Shown here: piece by piece, positions 52,627 through 63,908 of the stretch
Numbering within the stretch: the stretch's first letter is position 1
Layout: the number at the start of each line of letters is the position of its first letter
Assembly (NCBI GenBank): GCA_003117195.1
Contig: BDSI01000192.1
Coordinates: 62,001 to 126,000 of the forward strand
Direction: 5' to 3'
DNA from: Eudorina sp. 2006-703-Eu-15
Lineage: Eukaryota > Chlorophyta > Chlorophyceae > Chlamydomonadales > Volvocaceae
Length of the DNA stretch: 64,000 bases
Program-made: the position numbers and the translations under genes
The notes under the pieces: model-generated
What the model was told of the DNA's origin: nothing
Seen by the model: the letters and a program-made list of their open reading frames with translations, nothing else
Database searches by the model: none

Positions 52627-55600
52627 ACGCAAGTCGGGAAGACCAGTGAGCAGATAGAGGCGGCGTTGTCGAAGGATGAGCAGGCCGGGAGAAGGGAGCT
52701 GGAAAAAGAGGTGAGACGCTTACTGGAGGGGGCAGCAGACCGCTGTCAGGCCGGGGCCCTTGGATCCGGATCTCGATCAGCCACAGTGACTGACTAGGCC
52801 CCAGGAGCTCGAAGAACCACCGTGATTAGGACAAATGATAAAGAAAGTACCGGGGAGGCGGCGGAGAGGTGGGAGGCGGATGTAGACCGGGCTGCCAGTC
52901 ATTGTCCTGCTGGGCGGCCTTTGGAGGACATTACGACAAGCCACCAGGGGGTCACCTGCTGCACAGCAGTAGTACAGCCGCCGGGGGCACACCTTCTCCA
53001 ACGACGTTTCCAGGGTGGCGTCGTTGCTCTCTGTGTTGGTCTGGCCGGGGCGCTTTGGCGGCCGTGAGCAGCCGGCCTGTCGGAAAGGGGGTTTCAGGGT
53101 TTGGGCTGATCAGGTTGGTTCTCAGCCCGCCTGCAGCCTCCCCCGGGCAAGGGGTCCTGCAGCCTCCCCCGGGCAAGGGGTCCTGTAGCCTCATCCAGGC
53201 GACCGGGTAGACCTCTGCTGCCCTCTCCGGTCGCCTCCCTGGAGTGCTGTCTACATCCGCGCCGTGTGTCGACCGGCCGCGGCCATACGGGTCCCCCGGA
53301 GGATGGTTGCTTGAGATCTAGCGTTGTGGCCCCCTCTGGTCCCCGTCGCTGGGCTGCGCAGGCGAAGCGGCGGCAGCTGATGGCGTTGCGGCGGGGCCAG
53401 GGCGACATTCAAAGCAACCTGCAGTATGTCGACTTTTACCTGCGGCAGAAGCAGTACGAGCGCGGGTGGGTGAGGGAGGGCCGCGGGCGGCGAGGGGTTC
53501 CCGCTGCCACCAGTCCAAATTGATTGTGGATTCGTCCGTTGAGTCCGTATTCGTTCGGGGAGGAACAGGAAGCTCTAGGGTCCCCGGCTGGTGCCTGATG
53601 GGGGCAGGCCTACTGCGGAGGGCAGTGCGCAGAATGAAGTTAGGAGTTTGGCACAGAGTTTGGGGCAGGTGAACACGTCAGGTGGAGGGAAGGGACGGAT
53701 GGGGGTTCAGCGGCGCGCGCGGGAGGGCTGGCGCAGGGGGTCCGGTGGGGTGGAGAATAAAGGGGGCGGCTGTCAATCCGTCATTCCCTATCTCGTCGCA
53801 ATCGGTCTTGGGGTGTCTAGGATGTGAGGTTGCGGTCCCTTGCGGAGGCTGCTGGCCGCGACGCCACGGCCTGACCCACGGGTCGGTTTTCAAATCTCCC
53901 TGACGTGATCGCAACCGCACAGCCCCTTCGCCTCCTCTTCCACCCTTTCCGCCTCCTCCTCCGCCGCCGCCTTCCCGCGGTCCCCCCTGCAGCCCGGTCA
54001 GCAGCTCGGCCTCCATTCTGCGCAACTCCCACGTGGCGGCCCTGGCCGCGGAGGCGGTGGAGGCGTCGGAGGCGTCCAGCAGCAGAATGTAGGTGACGAG
54101 CCTCCCCCCTCGCCTCCTGGTGCACTCGAGTCTTTATCGGATATTCGCTCTGGCAGCAGCGCAATATAATTCCTATACCCCCCTCGCTGGTCGCCGCTCC
54201 GGGCCCGTCGCGGCAATTTGTCCCATTGGCCTCTCCCGGACCGAGTCAGCTGCCGAGTGGGCTGTTGTGCCGGACAGGGCTGCTTCGGACTTCCCTTTGC
54301 GGCCCTTGAACCGTGGTGGCTAAACACAACCACCCAGCCCTACCCCTCCCCCCCCCCGCGAGCACACTTCCCACGCGAGCCGCGACCCGCCCGCGGGGTC
54401 CCCCCTTTAGAGCCACCTCGGGGTCCCCTCCCCTCCCGTCCCTTGCCGCCCTCAGGGACACGATGCGGCGGAACGCGGAGCAGGTGGCGACGCTGCAGCG
54501 GCTGTACAGCAGCAAGAGCGGACCCGGGGCCATCTCGCCAGGTGGGTGGGTGGGTGGGTGGGTGGGTGGGTGGGGCAACCAGGAGCGGGCGGATACGCCC
54601 CCAAGCCCGGTGTGACATCGCGTGGCGCTGTGTCAAGTGGATCTTTCTCTCACGGGATAGGGTGGCTCTCGTTGGTTGGTTTGGGAAGGGGGGTCTCCGC
54701 GTACCCTCCAGGGAAGGGAGGCGGTCGCGGGCACCCGGACAGCCCATCCTCATGCGGTGACTACTTCGCTGACTACTTGGCTGACTTGATTGACACGAAG
54801 GAGGGGGGTCGCGGATTGGGGGAGGCTCTGAAGGGGATGCCTCCCGGCTGCACGGGTGGGTGCTGTTGGGCTGTGGCGGAATGGGCGCGAGATGGGCCAC
54901 ACGCTCGACACGGGGAACGCGCGGCATTGGGGGGGAGGAGGAGGAGGAGCCTCGGATTGACATCGACATGACTTGTCGTTGAGGTGGTGATAGAAGCAGA
55001 CGGAGGCGGGGAGGGGGGCAGCTGCTGCCGTGGGGGTTGGGCGGTCCTTAGAGAACCCACTTCACCCGACCCACATGCTTGTGTGTGTGTTTAGAAATGC
55101 AACCCGCCCCGACCCAAACCAACAACATGTTTGTGTGTGTGAGAGATAACTTGTGAGTTGTTTAGGCAGGCAGAACAGGTGTGCGTGATATGCGAGGGGC
55201 CGATCGGCGCCCGATAGTTTGCCCGTATGCGTATATAGTATACCCATTGCCCGAGCCCTAAAAGGAAAAGAAGGCTGCGGTGTCGGAAGAGCGCTGTTGA
55301 TTTTTGGCGCGCTTTTGCGCGCTGCGGAATACTACCAGCTGGTGCAGGTCGGCTGCCTTGGCCACGTGGACTCACACCACAGTGCTGTGCGTGCGTGCGA
55401 TCCTCGCGTTGTTATCGCAATGTACCCACCTGCAAGCAAAATGCCGTGTAGTCAGCACCGCCGAAGACGATCCGAACGATGCGGAATAACGTGATTATGT
55501 GTGAGATAACTTGTGTGTGTGTGCGTGTATGTACGGCAGGGACCAGTGCCGGCGGCGCACCGGAGGGTCCCAAGGCGGCTGCTGGCGGCAACAGCAAGTG

Positions 55601-57369
55601 GCGGCAGACGGTGCAGCACGCCAAGAAGACGGCGTTCCTGGCCGTGGGGACCTACATCGCGATGAACGTGAGTGGTCGGGTGTGGGGCCGGGGGGGGTGG
55701 CCTCACGAGGTGTGGGAGGGATCAGGGGTCGACACATCGATTCCTGGACAGGGAAGTGGTGGGGATGGAAAGGAAGACACGCCCGGACTGAACAGCGCGA
55801 AAGGAAAGGGAACTGCCAGCGTGGTGCGAACACCTAGACATACGGTACCTTACAGGGGTGTGGGGAAAGCTGGGAAGGGTAGAAACCCCTTCCTGGGAGG
55901 GGTGGGAACCCCGTCAGAGTGGGAAAATTGGAGAATTAGGGAAGATAGGCGCGGTGCCTTCCCTGCCTCCTGCCCCACGCCGGCGCTGCCTTTCTCCCTC
56001 CCCCCCTTGTCTCCCCCCCTTCTCTGCCAATTTTCTCCGGTCGAACCGTCGCTCTGGCAGCAGCACAGTTTGAAATTGTCTACCAATTCCCTATATCCCC
56101 CCTCCCTGCAGGGCAAGAAGCGGGCCGACACGGGCCGCATCGACAACTTTGCGCTGTTTGCGGAGCAGCAGCTGGCGGACGGCGTTCACAAGTTCGTGGA
56201 GGAGGGGGAGAAGCTGGCGGGGGCGCGGGACAAGCTACCCGACATGAAGGTGTGTGGGGGGTTGGGGCGGGGCGGGGGCCGCCGGGGCGGGGGAGGTGGG
56301 GAGGGGCGGACGATGGACTTCGTGAAGGGCGCAGGGGGGGCAGAGGTGCGGAGGACTCGTCCTAGGGGCAGCGGGAAGCAAGGGGGGGGCAGAACGACAA
56401 CCGCTGCCCCCCACCGCCACCGCCCATCACCGCACCGCACCCGCCTGCTCCCCCTCCCCTGCCCTCCGTCCTCTTCCCTCATCCAACGCAACTTGACTGT
56501 GTCTATCGATTTCTAACACCCTCCCCTCCATTCCAGCACAGTATTGCTATGTCTACCAATTGTTTATATCCCCTCCCCCCCCCTCCCCTCCCCCCCCTCC
56601 CCTCCCCCCCTCCCCTCCCCCCCCTCCTCTCCCCTCCCTGGACCCCAGGCGGAGCTAGAGAACCTGCGGACAGCGATGCGGCAGATGGCTGTCGAGCAGC
56701 AGGAGCTTGAGGCCGCCTGCCCCCCGGAGGCCCTGGCTCACCTGGATGAGGAGGACGACGAGGAGGAGGAGGACGAGGCGGCGGCGGAGAACGACGGCGT
56801 GGACGCCGAGGAGGCGGCAGCGGTGGCGGCCGCCGCCGCGGCGGCGATGCGGCACCCCCGCCAGAAGGCCGCGACGCCCTCGAGCGCCAAGCCGGGATGG
56901 CGCTACACGGGGGGAAACTCCAATGGGTTCGACTCGCTGACGTCGGTGCCGCGGGCCAAGGCCGCCGCGCGGCTGCGAGGTGCGCTGCGCCGCGCGCCGT
57001 GGCGCCGGGGGCGGGGGGGGGGTGTTAAAAAGAAACAGCCCAGACACACCCAGCCCGGCGACAAATACTGACCAAAGATAATTACCGGTACCTGCAAGGC
57101 AAAGGAGGAAACGCAAGCGAAAGCAAAGAAGCTGCGCCACCACGGGGGGGGGACATGCCCTGGCTGGGTGCTGCAGCCTGGGTGCTGCGTCTGACACGGT
57201 CCGGGCAGCACCTCCAGGCTGCAGCACCCAGCCGGTGCTTCTTGCTGCGATCTTTCACCGCATTGGGGGTGCCCCCGCACGTTTCTGGGTTTCTTTTCTC
57301 TTTTCCAGTTAAGCCCCCCACCTGCTGATGCCCATACTCATACTTGTACACATGTACTCTTTCCCCTCC

Positions 57370-57409
<40 letters not shown>

Positions 57410-60400
57410 TCTCACACACACTCTCTCTCTTAACCTGACATGCTATGTTGTCTTTCACAAGCGGCCCGAGACCGAGCCAGCCCCGCCCACACTCCGTTGG
57501 TCACATCGCCGGGACTTGACCCCACCCGACCCGCAGACGCGCCCGCCTCGGCGCCCCCTGGCGGGCCCTCCTCCGCCAGCCACTCCGCGCCGCTGCCCGC
57601 CGCCCTGCCGACCGTGGGCTCATCCCCGCTGGCGCCCTCGACCGCCTTCACTGTCGGCCGCCGCCGCGTCACCGTCGCCGCCAACACCACCACCACCACC
57701 ACCGCCAACACCACCAATACCAACGCTAGCCCCACCGCCGCCGCGGCCAGCAGCAACGGCAGCCTGCAACCGCCGCCGCTACTGCGACAGAGCTCCCACG
57801 GGCAGGTCCCCGGGACGCTACAGCCGCTCGGTGCTACAGCCGGGGCGCTCAACGGCATGTACGTCAAGGGCCCATCTGGTCGGGGCGGCCGTCTTAGTGC
57901 CACCCGCGCTTCTTGGTCGGGGGCCTTATCCTCGTCGCAGACCGACGGGTCGCCCTCGGCGGCGCCCGACGTCCTGGCGGCACTTGGGGCGCTGCCGCAG
58001 CACGGCGCGGGCGCGCCGCTGCGGCCGTCGCGGCCGAGCGCGCCAGGGATGGCGGTGACGACGCCGGGCATGAGGGCTTCCGCGCCGGCGGCAGGGGGCG
58101 TGTTGATGCGGCCCGCGTCGCCGGTGCGGCTGTCGTTGCTGGGCATGCTGCCGTCGCAGCCGCGGCCGCCCTCGTCGGCGGGCGGGTCGCCGGTGTCGAC
58201 CTCGTGCGGCGGAGGGCGACCCGGGGCCTTGAAGAACGGGTGGGGCGGGGGTTGCTGGGAGGGGCAGGGGGATGCTGCGGGAGGGGAGGGGGGGTATAGG
58301 AGATAGGTAGACAGGGGGAGGGGGGTATAGGAGATAGGTAGACAGGGGGGGGGTATAGGAGATAGGTAGACAGGGGAGGGGGGGTATAGGAGATAGGTAG
58401 ACAGGGGGAGGGGGGGTATAGGAGGGTAGACAGGGGGAGGGAGGGTATAGGGGAGGGTAGACAGGGGAGGGAGGGTATAGGAGATAGGTAGACGGGAGGG
58501 GGATAGGAGATAGGTAGACAGGGAGGGGGTATAGAGATAGGTAGACAGGGGAGGGGGGTATAGGAGATAGGTAGACAGGGGAGATAGGAGATAGGTAGAC
58601 AGGGGAGGGAGGTATAGGAGATAGGTAGACAGGGGAGGGAGGGGATATAGGATAGGTAGACAGGGGGAGGAGGTATAGGAGATAGGTAGACAGGGGGAGG
58701 GGGGGGGTATAGGAGATAGGTAGACATGGGGGGGGAGATAGGTAGGGGGGAGATAGGTAGACAGGGGGGGGGTATAGGAGATAGGTAGACAGGGGGAGGG
58801 GGGGTATAGGAGATAGGTAGACAGGGGGAGGGGGGGGGTATATAGACAGGGGAGGGGAATAGGAGATAGGACAGGGGGAGGGGGTATATAGCGTAGACAG
58901 GGGGGGGGGGTATAGGAGATAGGTAGACAGGGGGGAGGGGGGTATAGGAGATAGGTAGACAGGGGAGGGGGGGGGTATAGGAGATAGGTAGACAGGGGGA
59001 GGGAGGGGGGAAGGCAGGCGGGTGACCGGGAGGGGGGGAGGAGGAGGAGGAGGAGGGTGGCAGCACAGGAGGACGGCGAGAGGGATGTGGTGGTGACGGG
59101 ATGGCGGCCCCTTTAAAACCCTTTGAAACCCTTTAAAAAACCCTTTAAAAAACCCCTCCGGCCCTCTGATCCCCGGCCCCCCAGCGACTCCCCCCGCACC
59201 CAGCCGCCCGTGGAGGCCCCCGCCACCCCGGGGGAGCACCGAGTGGGCACCATGGCCATGCGGATCGCGAGCAAGGTGGTGCTGCCGCTGCGGATGGCCA
59301 AGCACCAGCTGCGGGCGCTGCGGGAGGCGGAGACCGCCAACGTGCTGCGGCAGCAGCAGCTGGTACAGGCTATCGAGGAGAACGCGGCCATACTGCAGTC
59401 GTCGTCCGGGCTGCTCAACATGTACTGCAACCGGTACGGCAGGGCGGCGCGGCGCGGCGGCGGGGTGGAGTGGGGTGGGGTGGGGGGTGGGGTGGGCTGC
59501 GAGCCCCCCGTTGGGTCTGGAGCGCCCTGAGGCGGGTGGGCTGGAACACCACCACAATCAAGGTGACGGCCTGACGGTGACACCTCTGTAGTCTGTATTC
59601 GATTCCTGCCCTGCCCTGCCCTGCCCTGCCCTGCCCTGCCCTGCCCTGCCCTGCCCTGCCCTGCCCTGCCCTGCCCTGCCCTGCCCTGCCCTGCCCTGCC
59701 CTGCCCTGCCCTGCCCTGCCCTGCCCTGCCCTGCCCTGCCCTGCCCTGCCCTGCCCTGCCCTGCCCTGCCCTGCCCTGCCCTGCCCTGCCCCGCCCTGCC
59801 CCGCCCTGCCCCGCCCTGCCCGCCCTGCCCGCCCTGCCCTGCCCTGCCCTGCCCTGCCCTGCCCTGCCCTGCCCTGCCCTGCCCTGCCCTGCCCTGCCCT
59901 GCCCTGCCCTGCCCTGCCCTGCCCTGCCCTGCCCTGCCCTGCCCTGCCCTGCCCTGCCTGCCCTGCCCCGCCCTGCCCGCCCTGCCCCGCCCTGCCCCGC
60001 CCTGCCCCGCCCTGCCCTGCCCTGCCCTGCCCTGCCCTGCCCTGCCCTGCCCTGCCCTGCCCTGCCCTGCCTGCCCTGCCCTGCCCTGCCCTGCCCTGCC
60101 CTGCCCTGCCCTGCCCTGCCTGCCCTGCCCTGCCCTGCCCTGCCCTGCCCTGCCCTGCCCTGCCCTGCCCTGCCCTGCCCTGCCCTGCCCCGCCCTGCCC
60201 GCCCTGCCCCGCCCTGCCCCGCCCTGCCCCGCCCTGCCCGCCCTGCCCCGCCCTGCCCCGCCCTGCCCCGCCCTGCCCCGCCCTGCCCCGCCCTGCCCCG
60301 CCCTGCCCTGCCCCGCCCTGCCCTGCCCTGCCCGCCCTGCCCTGCCCTGCCCGCCCTGCCCGCCCTGCCCCGCCCTGCCCCGCCCTGCCCGCCCTGCCCC

Positions 60401-62522
60401 GCCCTGCCCCGCCCTGCCCCGCCCTGCCCCGCCCTGCCCCGCCCTGCCCCGCCCTGCCCTGCCCCGCCCTGCCCTGCCCCGCCCTGCCCCGCCCTGCCCC
60501 GCCCTGCCCCGCCCTGCCCCGCCCTGCCCCGCCCTGCCCCGCCCCTATCAATCTGGCATGGTCCCCTGTCCGTGCTCATGCGTGTCACCCCACACATACG
60601 GACCGCCTCTTCGCGAAACGCACCCGGCACCACCACGGCTGCCTCGCTCCTGTGCCCCCAACCCACACCCCCGACACATCCCCGCACGACATACACCCGA
60701 CCGACCGACCTACCGACCGATGCGCGCCCCCCCCCGCAGAGCCAACGGGCGGTGGGTGGAGATGCAGCACTGGAGTATGCCCACCGTACACGAGGCCGCG
60801 CTGCCGTCCGTACGGCGGCAGTCCGAGCGGTACCGGGAGGCGGTGCTGAAGGACCTCAGGGAGGGGCGCCTGGCGGTGCAGGTGCGGGGGGGGGAGAGAG
60901 GGGAGGAGGGGGAAGAGGGGGAGGGGGGAGGAGGAAGGTCCCACACTCTTGATGCTCTTGAGCAATCCTTCCAATCATTTTGCCAGACCTGTGTCCAGCA
61001 CTCTGCTTGTGGAGCAGATTTTCGGAAGGGGGCGACAGACCCAGACCCGCACACATATGCGCCCGAACCGTAACCCGTTCGCCCCCTTCCTCGCATCTGT
61101 CGTACACGCGTCGTCGTACAGATCCATGTGGATGATGACGTGTTCGTGTCGGCGCGTCTGGGCCCCGTGGCCCTGTGGGGCGTGGACCCCTGGCAGCTGC
61201 TCGCCCTCACCCACCCCGCCCGCACCGAGTGGACGTCCCACCTGGTGGGCCTGGGGATGGGTGTACGGCAGCTGCTGGCGCTGGCGTCCGCTGTGGAGGC
61301 GGCGGCGGGGCCCGGCGCGGTGTCCAAGATGATGGTGGTGCTGTCGTGCCACGAGGGGCAGGTGGAGGCGGTGGCGCGGGACCTGGCGGCGAGGAAGATG
61401 TGCAGGTGGGCTGGCGGGGCGGGGGGCGGGCGCGGGGGGTAATAGGAAATTGGTAGACATATTCATACTGCGCTGCTGCCAGAGCAAATATCCGATAAAG
61501 GGGGGCGGGAGGGGGCGCGGGATGGGTGGTGGCGGGGTAGCGGGGGATGGGTGGTGGCGGGGTGGGGTTCAAGGGTTTTGCGATATGTTAGCATGTATGT
61601 TGGGTGCGCGTGCTGGGGGGTTGAGGTTGCCTTTGGAACAGTCTGGAGCCGGACTTGGGTTGGGGTGCGTGGGTGGAGTCTTTGGGCTTTCCGTGTAGTT
61701 AGCTGATAGGCGTTCCGGAGCTGATAGGCGTTCCGGTAGCCGCGTGGCTGATGGGTCCCGAGGGGTGAGGGTGGGGGTGGAGGTGCACTCCTCTTTGGTG
61801 CTCCTCTTTGGCGTGGGTCGATCGGTCGGTCGCTCGATGGCTGCCGCCGGTACCGTTACCCCCCCTCCCACCCATCCACTCACCCATCCCGGTGGCCCCC
61901 TCACCGCGTGCCGCTGCCCCTCACCCCTGTGACGAGAGCCCGTCCCCTGCCGCCGGACGTGTACCCACCCACACCCCACGTATATCTGCGCCTGGGTTCG
62001 GGCGGGCGGGTTTCTTTTCTAAAGTACATCCCCACACCCCACGTTCCCGCTGACCCCCACACCCCCACACCCACACACACACCCCACACACACCCCACCC
62101 AACACAGGTTCGATCCGGACAATGTGATCATCAACGTGCAGCAGCGCGCCCCCGGGCACATGTACGACAAGGCCAAGCACGGGTTCGTGCCGGCTCCTCA
62201 GGCGCCGCTGCGGCCCGCGGGGTCGGGTTATGCGCTGCTGTCGCTGTGCTGGCCGGGCTCGGAGTCGTTCCGCTTGGGTGGCCCCGACCTGGTGGAGCGG
62301 CGGCCGCTGGAGAGGAGCGCCATGGACCTCTTCAACGACAAGTACGTGGGGGCAGGCGGGGCGGGGGGGGGGCGGGGGCAGGTCGTTGGGCTTGGGCTGG
62401 CCTCTCATATTGTATCCTGGGGGTGTGCATTGGGCCCACCCCCCTCCTAATCTCCCCTCCCCTCCCCTCCCCGGGGATGCGCTCGGGCCTGCTAGGTGTG
62501 CCGGAAGCTTCCTGTCTGTGTA

Positions 62523-62592
<70 letters not shown>

Positions 62593-63908
62593 GATCTGTC
62601 TGATCTGCCTGGTTGTATTGCCACGGTTTGTGTGTTTAGAATTGCAACCCGGTTTGTGTGTGTTTGAAAAGGTTGGTGTGTACATATGTGTGTATATGTA
62701 TATATGTCGCATGCGCTTGTGTATGTACATCTCGCCAGGGGGGTGACATGGCTGTCAAGCTGGCGGCTCCGAGACCTGGTGCACTACTCTCCGGACACGT
62801 GTTTCAATCCGGAGCAGCTGATGCTGTCGTACGCCCTGGCCGACAGCCTGGACGCCAACATGAGCATGCAGGTGGGGCCCGTACGTACTCTTGGGGGGGG
62901 GTCGGGGGGAGGGTGTACGTGTGCGTGGGTGTGTGAACGTGGGTGTGTGAACGTGTGCAAACACGGCAGGACCGTCGGGAGCCGTGCCCCGCAGCGTCAG
63001 TGGGGTTTCGGCATGCCCGCCTGCGACGGGCCTCCCCACTTTGCCGTATCCCACGTTGCCGTACCTACCCCACACACACCGTACCATCAAGTTCGTTCCA
63101 CCCTTCTCTCCCCTCCACGCCATCCCCGTCTCTCCCTGTGCCTTTCCGCTCCCCTGCCCCATCCCCCACCCCCCCCCACTCAGGTGGAGCTGGTGGAGTC
63201 CATCCACGGCATCAGCCGCAACGGCGCCGGCATCGTCCTGGCCCTCAAGGAGCGGGGCACCCTGACGCCGCCGCCGCCGCCGACCACCGCCGCCGCCAAC
63301 GTGCAGCTGCTCCGCCGCAACGGCCGCACCTCGGCCCACCACGTGACCATCACCACCCCCTCCACCTCGAACGCGCACGGGGCAGGCCCCAACGGCCCCA
63401 ACGGCACACACGGCCCATCCGCGGCGGCGGCGGCGGGGCCTCAGCCGCCGTCCACCCCGCGACCAGGATCCGCGGCGGCGGCGGCGGCGGCGGCCGTGAC
63501 CACCACCCCGTCGTCGTCCGACGGCGGCGCCGCTGACGCCCCGCCGGCGTCGCCGCCGCCGCCAGCTCAGACACCTTCGCCGCCGCTCCAGCCGCAGCCG
63601 CCGACGCCGCCGCGGCCGCTGAACATCCCCGGGCAGCGGCACCACGTTAGCGCCCCCCCATCGCCGGGCCCGACGTCCACGGGGACGGCGACGGGGACGT
63701 CGCGGCCTTCCCTGGATCACGGCGGCGGCGGCGGTGGCGGCGGCAGCACCGGCAGCGCCGGCGGCGGCAGCCGCCGCTCCGACAGCTCGATGACGGCGAT
63801 GGGCGGCCCCCCCCTGCCTCGGGTGGGCGGTATCGGCACCGAAGGGGGGCCCCTGCCGGTGTGCGACATCAAGTGGGCGGATGTGCAGACGCCCGCACTG
63901 GCATGTAG
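52627..63908 (+). CDS. Uncharacterised multi-exon coiled-coil protein gene, 3' partial
   Basis: No family is recognised with confidence. Exons: 52627-52710, 53362-53465, 53993-54088, 54456-54541, 55540-55667, 56112-56249, 56649-56979, 57462-58239, 59185-59433, 60740-60881, 61122-61405, 62108-62341, 62739-62871, 63184-63908 (donor at the last position, gene continues). All phases agree and exons have the GC3 bias of real coding sequence. Early exons are charged and helical (SEQIEAALSKDEQ, LQYVDFYLRQKQYER, QQLADGVHKFVEEGEKL), suggesting coiled coils. Exon 56649-56979 has an acidic run, 57462-58239 is Ser/Pro/Thr/Ala-rich and disordered, and 59185-59433 is again coiled coil. Exons 61122-62871 form the most globular part (CHEGQVEAVARDLAARK, FDPDNVIINVQQ, RPAGSGYALL), with faint resemblance to sugar nucleotidyltransferases. 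The last exon is largely disordered. Introns contain only repeats. The gene lies head-to-tail with the PKS, 3.6 kb from its stop. Confidence 0.5.
54131..54179 (+). repeat. Dispersed intronic element A, copy 1
   Basis: Core ctctggcagcagcgcaata preceded by ctttatcggatatt; it matches the reverse complement of 61441-61500. It lies in the 54089-54455 intron. Confidence 0.5.
54542..54573. repeat. (GGGT)n microsatellite at a donor site
   Basis: Eight gggt/gtgg units begin directly at the 5' splice site (ccag|gtgggtggg), so several overlapping GT donors are available. Confidence 0.5.
55081..55120 (+). repeat. Dispersed intronic element B, copy 2
   Basis: gtgtgtttagaaatgcaacc followed by cgccccgaccc in the 54542-55539 intron; matches the reverse complement of 47739-47790. 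Confidence 0.5.
56051..56096 (+). repeat. Dispersed intronic element A, copy 2
   Basis: gctctggcagcagcacag followed by tgtctaccaattccctatat, 15 bp before the acceptor of the 55668-56111 intron, so the element forms the 3' end of the intron. Confidence 0.5.
56534..56570 (+). repeat. Dispersed intronic element A, copy 3 (partial)
   Basis: cagcacagtattgctatgtctaccaattg in the 56250-56648 intron, followed by a long C/T tract to the acceptor, as in copy 2. Confidence 0.5.
57161..57236 (+). ncRNA. Candidate small-RNA hairpin in an intron
   Basis: Positions 57163-57182 are the exact reverse complement of 57215-57234 (20 bp). The stem continues inward with gtgctgc (57183-57189) pairing to gcagcac (57206-57212). 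This gives 27 base pairs with one 2-nt bulge (57213-57214) and a 16-nt loop. The hairpin sits in the 56980-57461 intron, sense to the gene. Long, almost perfect intronic hairpins are the usual miRNA precursors in Chlamydomonas. No expression evidence exists here, so it could equally be a folded-back duplication. Confidence 0.5.
57377..57404. repeat. (CT)n microsatellite
   Basis: An uninterrupted ct run about 60 bp before the 57461 acceptor, probably acting as its pyrimidine tract. Confidence 0.5.
58297..59010. repeat. G-rich minisatellite (unit ggtataggagataggtagaca)
   Basis: More than twenty irregular units of about 27-40 bp fill most of the 58240-59184 intron. The unit resembles one end of intronic element A (ataggaaattggtagaca), so the array may have grown from a copy of that element. 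Confidence 0.5.
59605..60545. repeat. ~940-bp CCCTG/CCCCG pentanucleotide satellite
   Basis: Starts as pure ccctg units, then shows interleaved blocks of ccccgccctg. It occupies most of the 59434-60739 intron. The long frames on both strands through it are artefacts of the repeat. Confidence 0.5.
61441..61500 (-). repeat. Dispersed intronic element A, copy 4, inverted
   Basis: aataggaaattggtagac to agcaaatatccgataaag; the longest copy, in reverse orientation, near the 5' end of the 61406-62107 intron. Confidence 0.5.
61989..62022 (-). repeat. Dispersed intronic element B, half copy
   Basis: gcctgggttcgggcgggc then tttcttttctaaa in the 61406-62107 intron; same orientation as the PKS copy. 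Confidence 0.5.
62521..62592. repeat. (TGTC)n microsatellite
   Basis: About eighteen tgtc units in the 62342-62738 intron. Confidence 0.5.
62626..62652 (+). repeat. Dispersed intronic element B, short copy
   Basis: tgtgtgtttagaattgcaac in the 62342-62738 intron. Confidence 0.5.

Noticed and set aside
57926..59557. 543-codon minus-strand Pro/Ser/Tyr-rich frame
   Set aside because: Generated by the G-rich minisatellite and antisense of a disordered exon; no start context or homology.
59113..60696. 527-codon minus-strand frame of Gly-Arg-Ala-Gln repeats
   Set aside because: Pure product of the pentanucleotide satellite, which has no stops; it lies inside an intron of the + strand gene.
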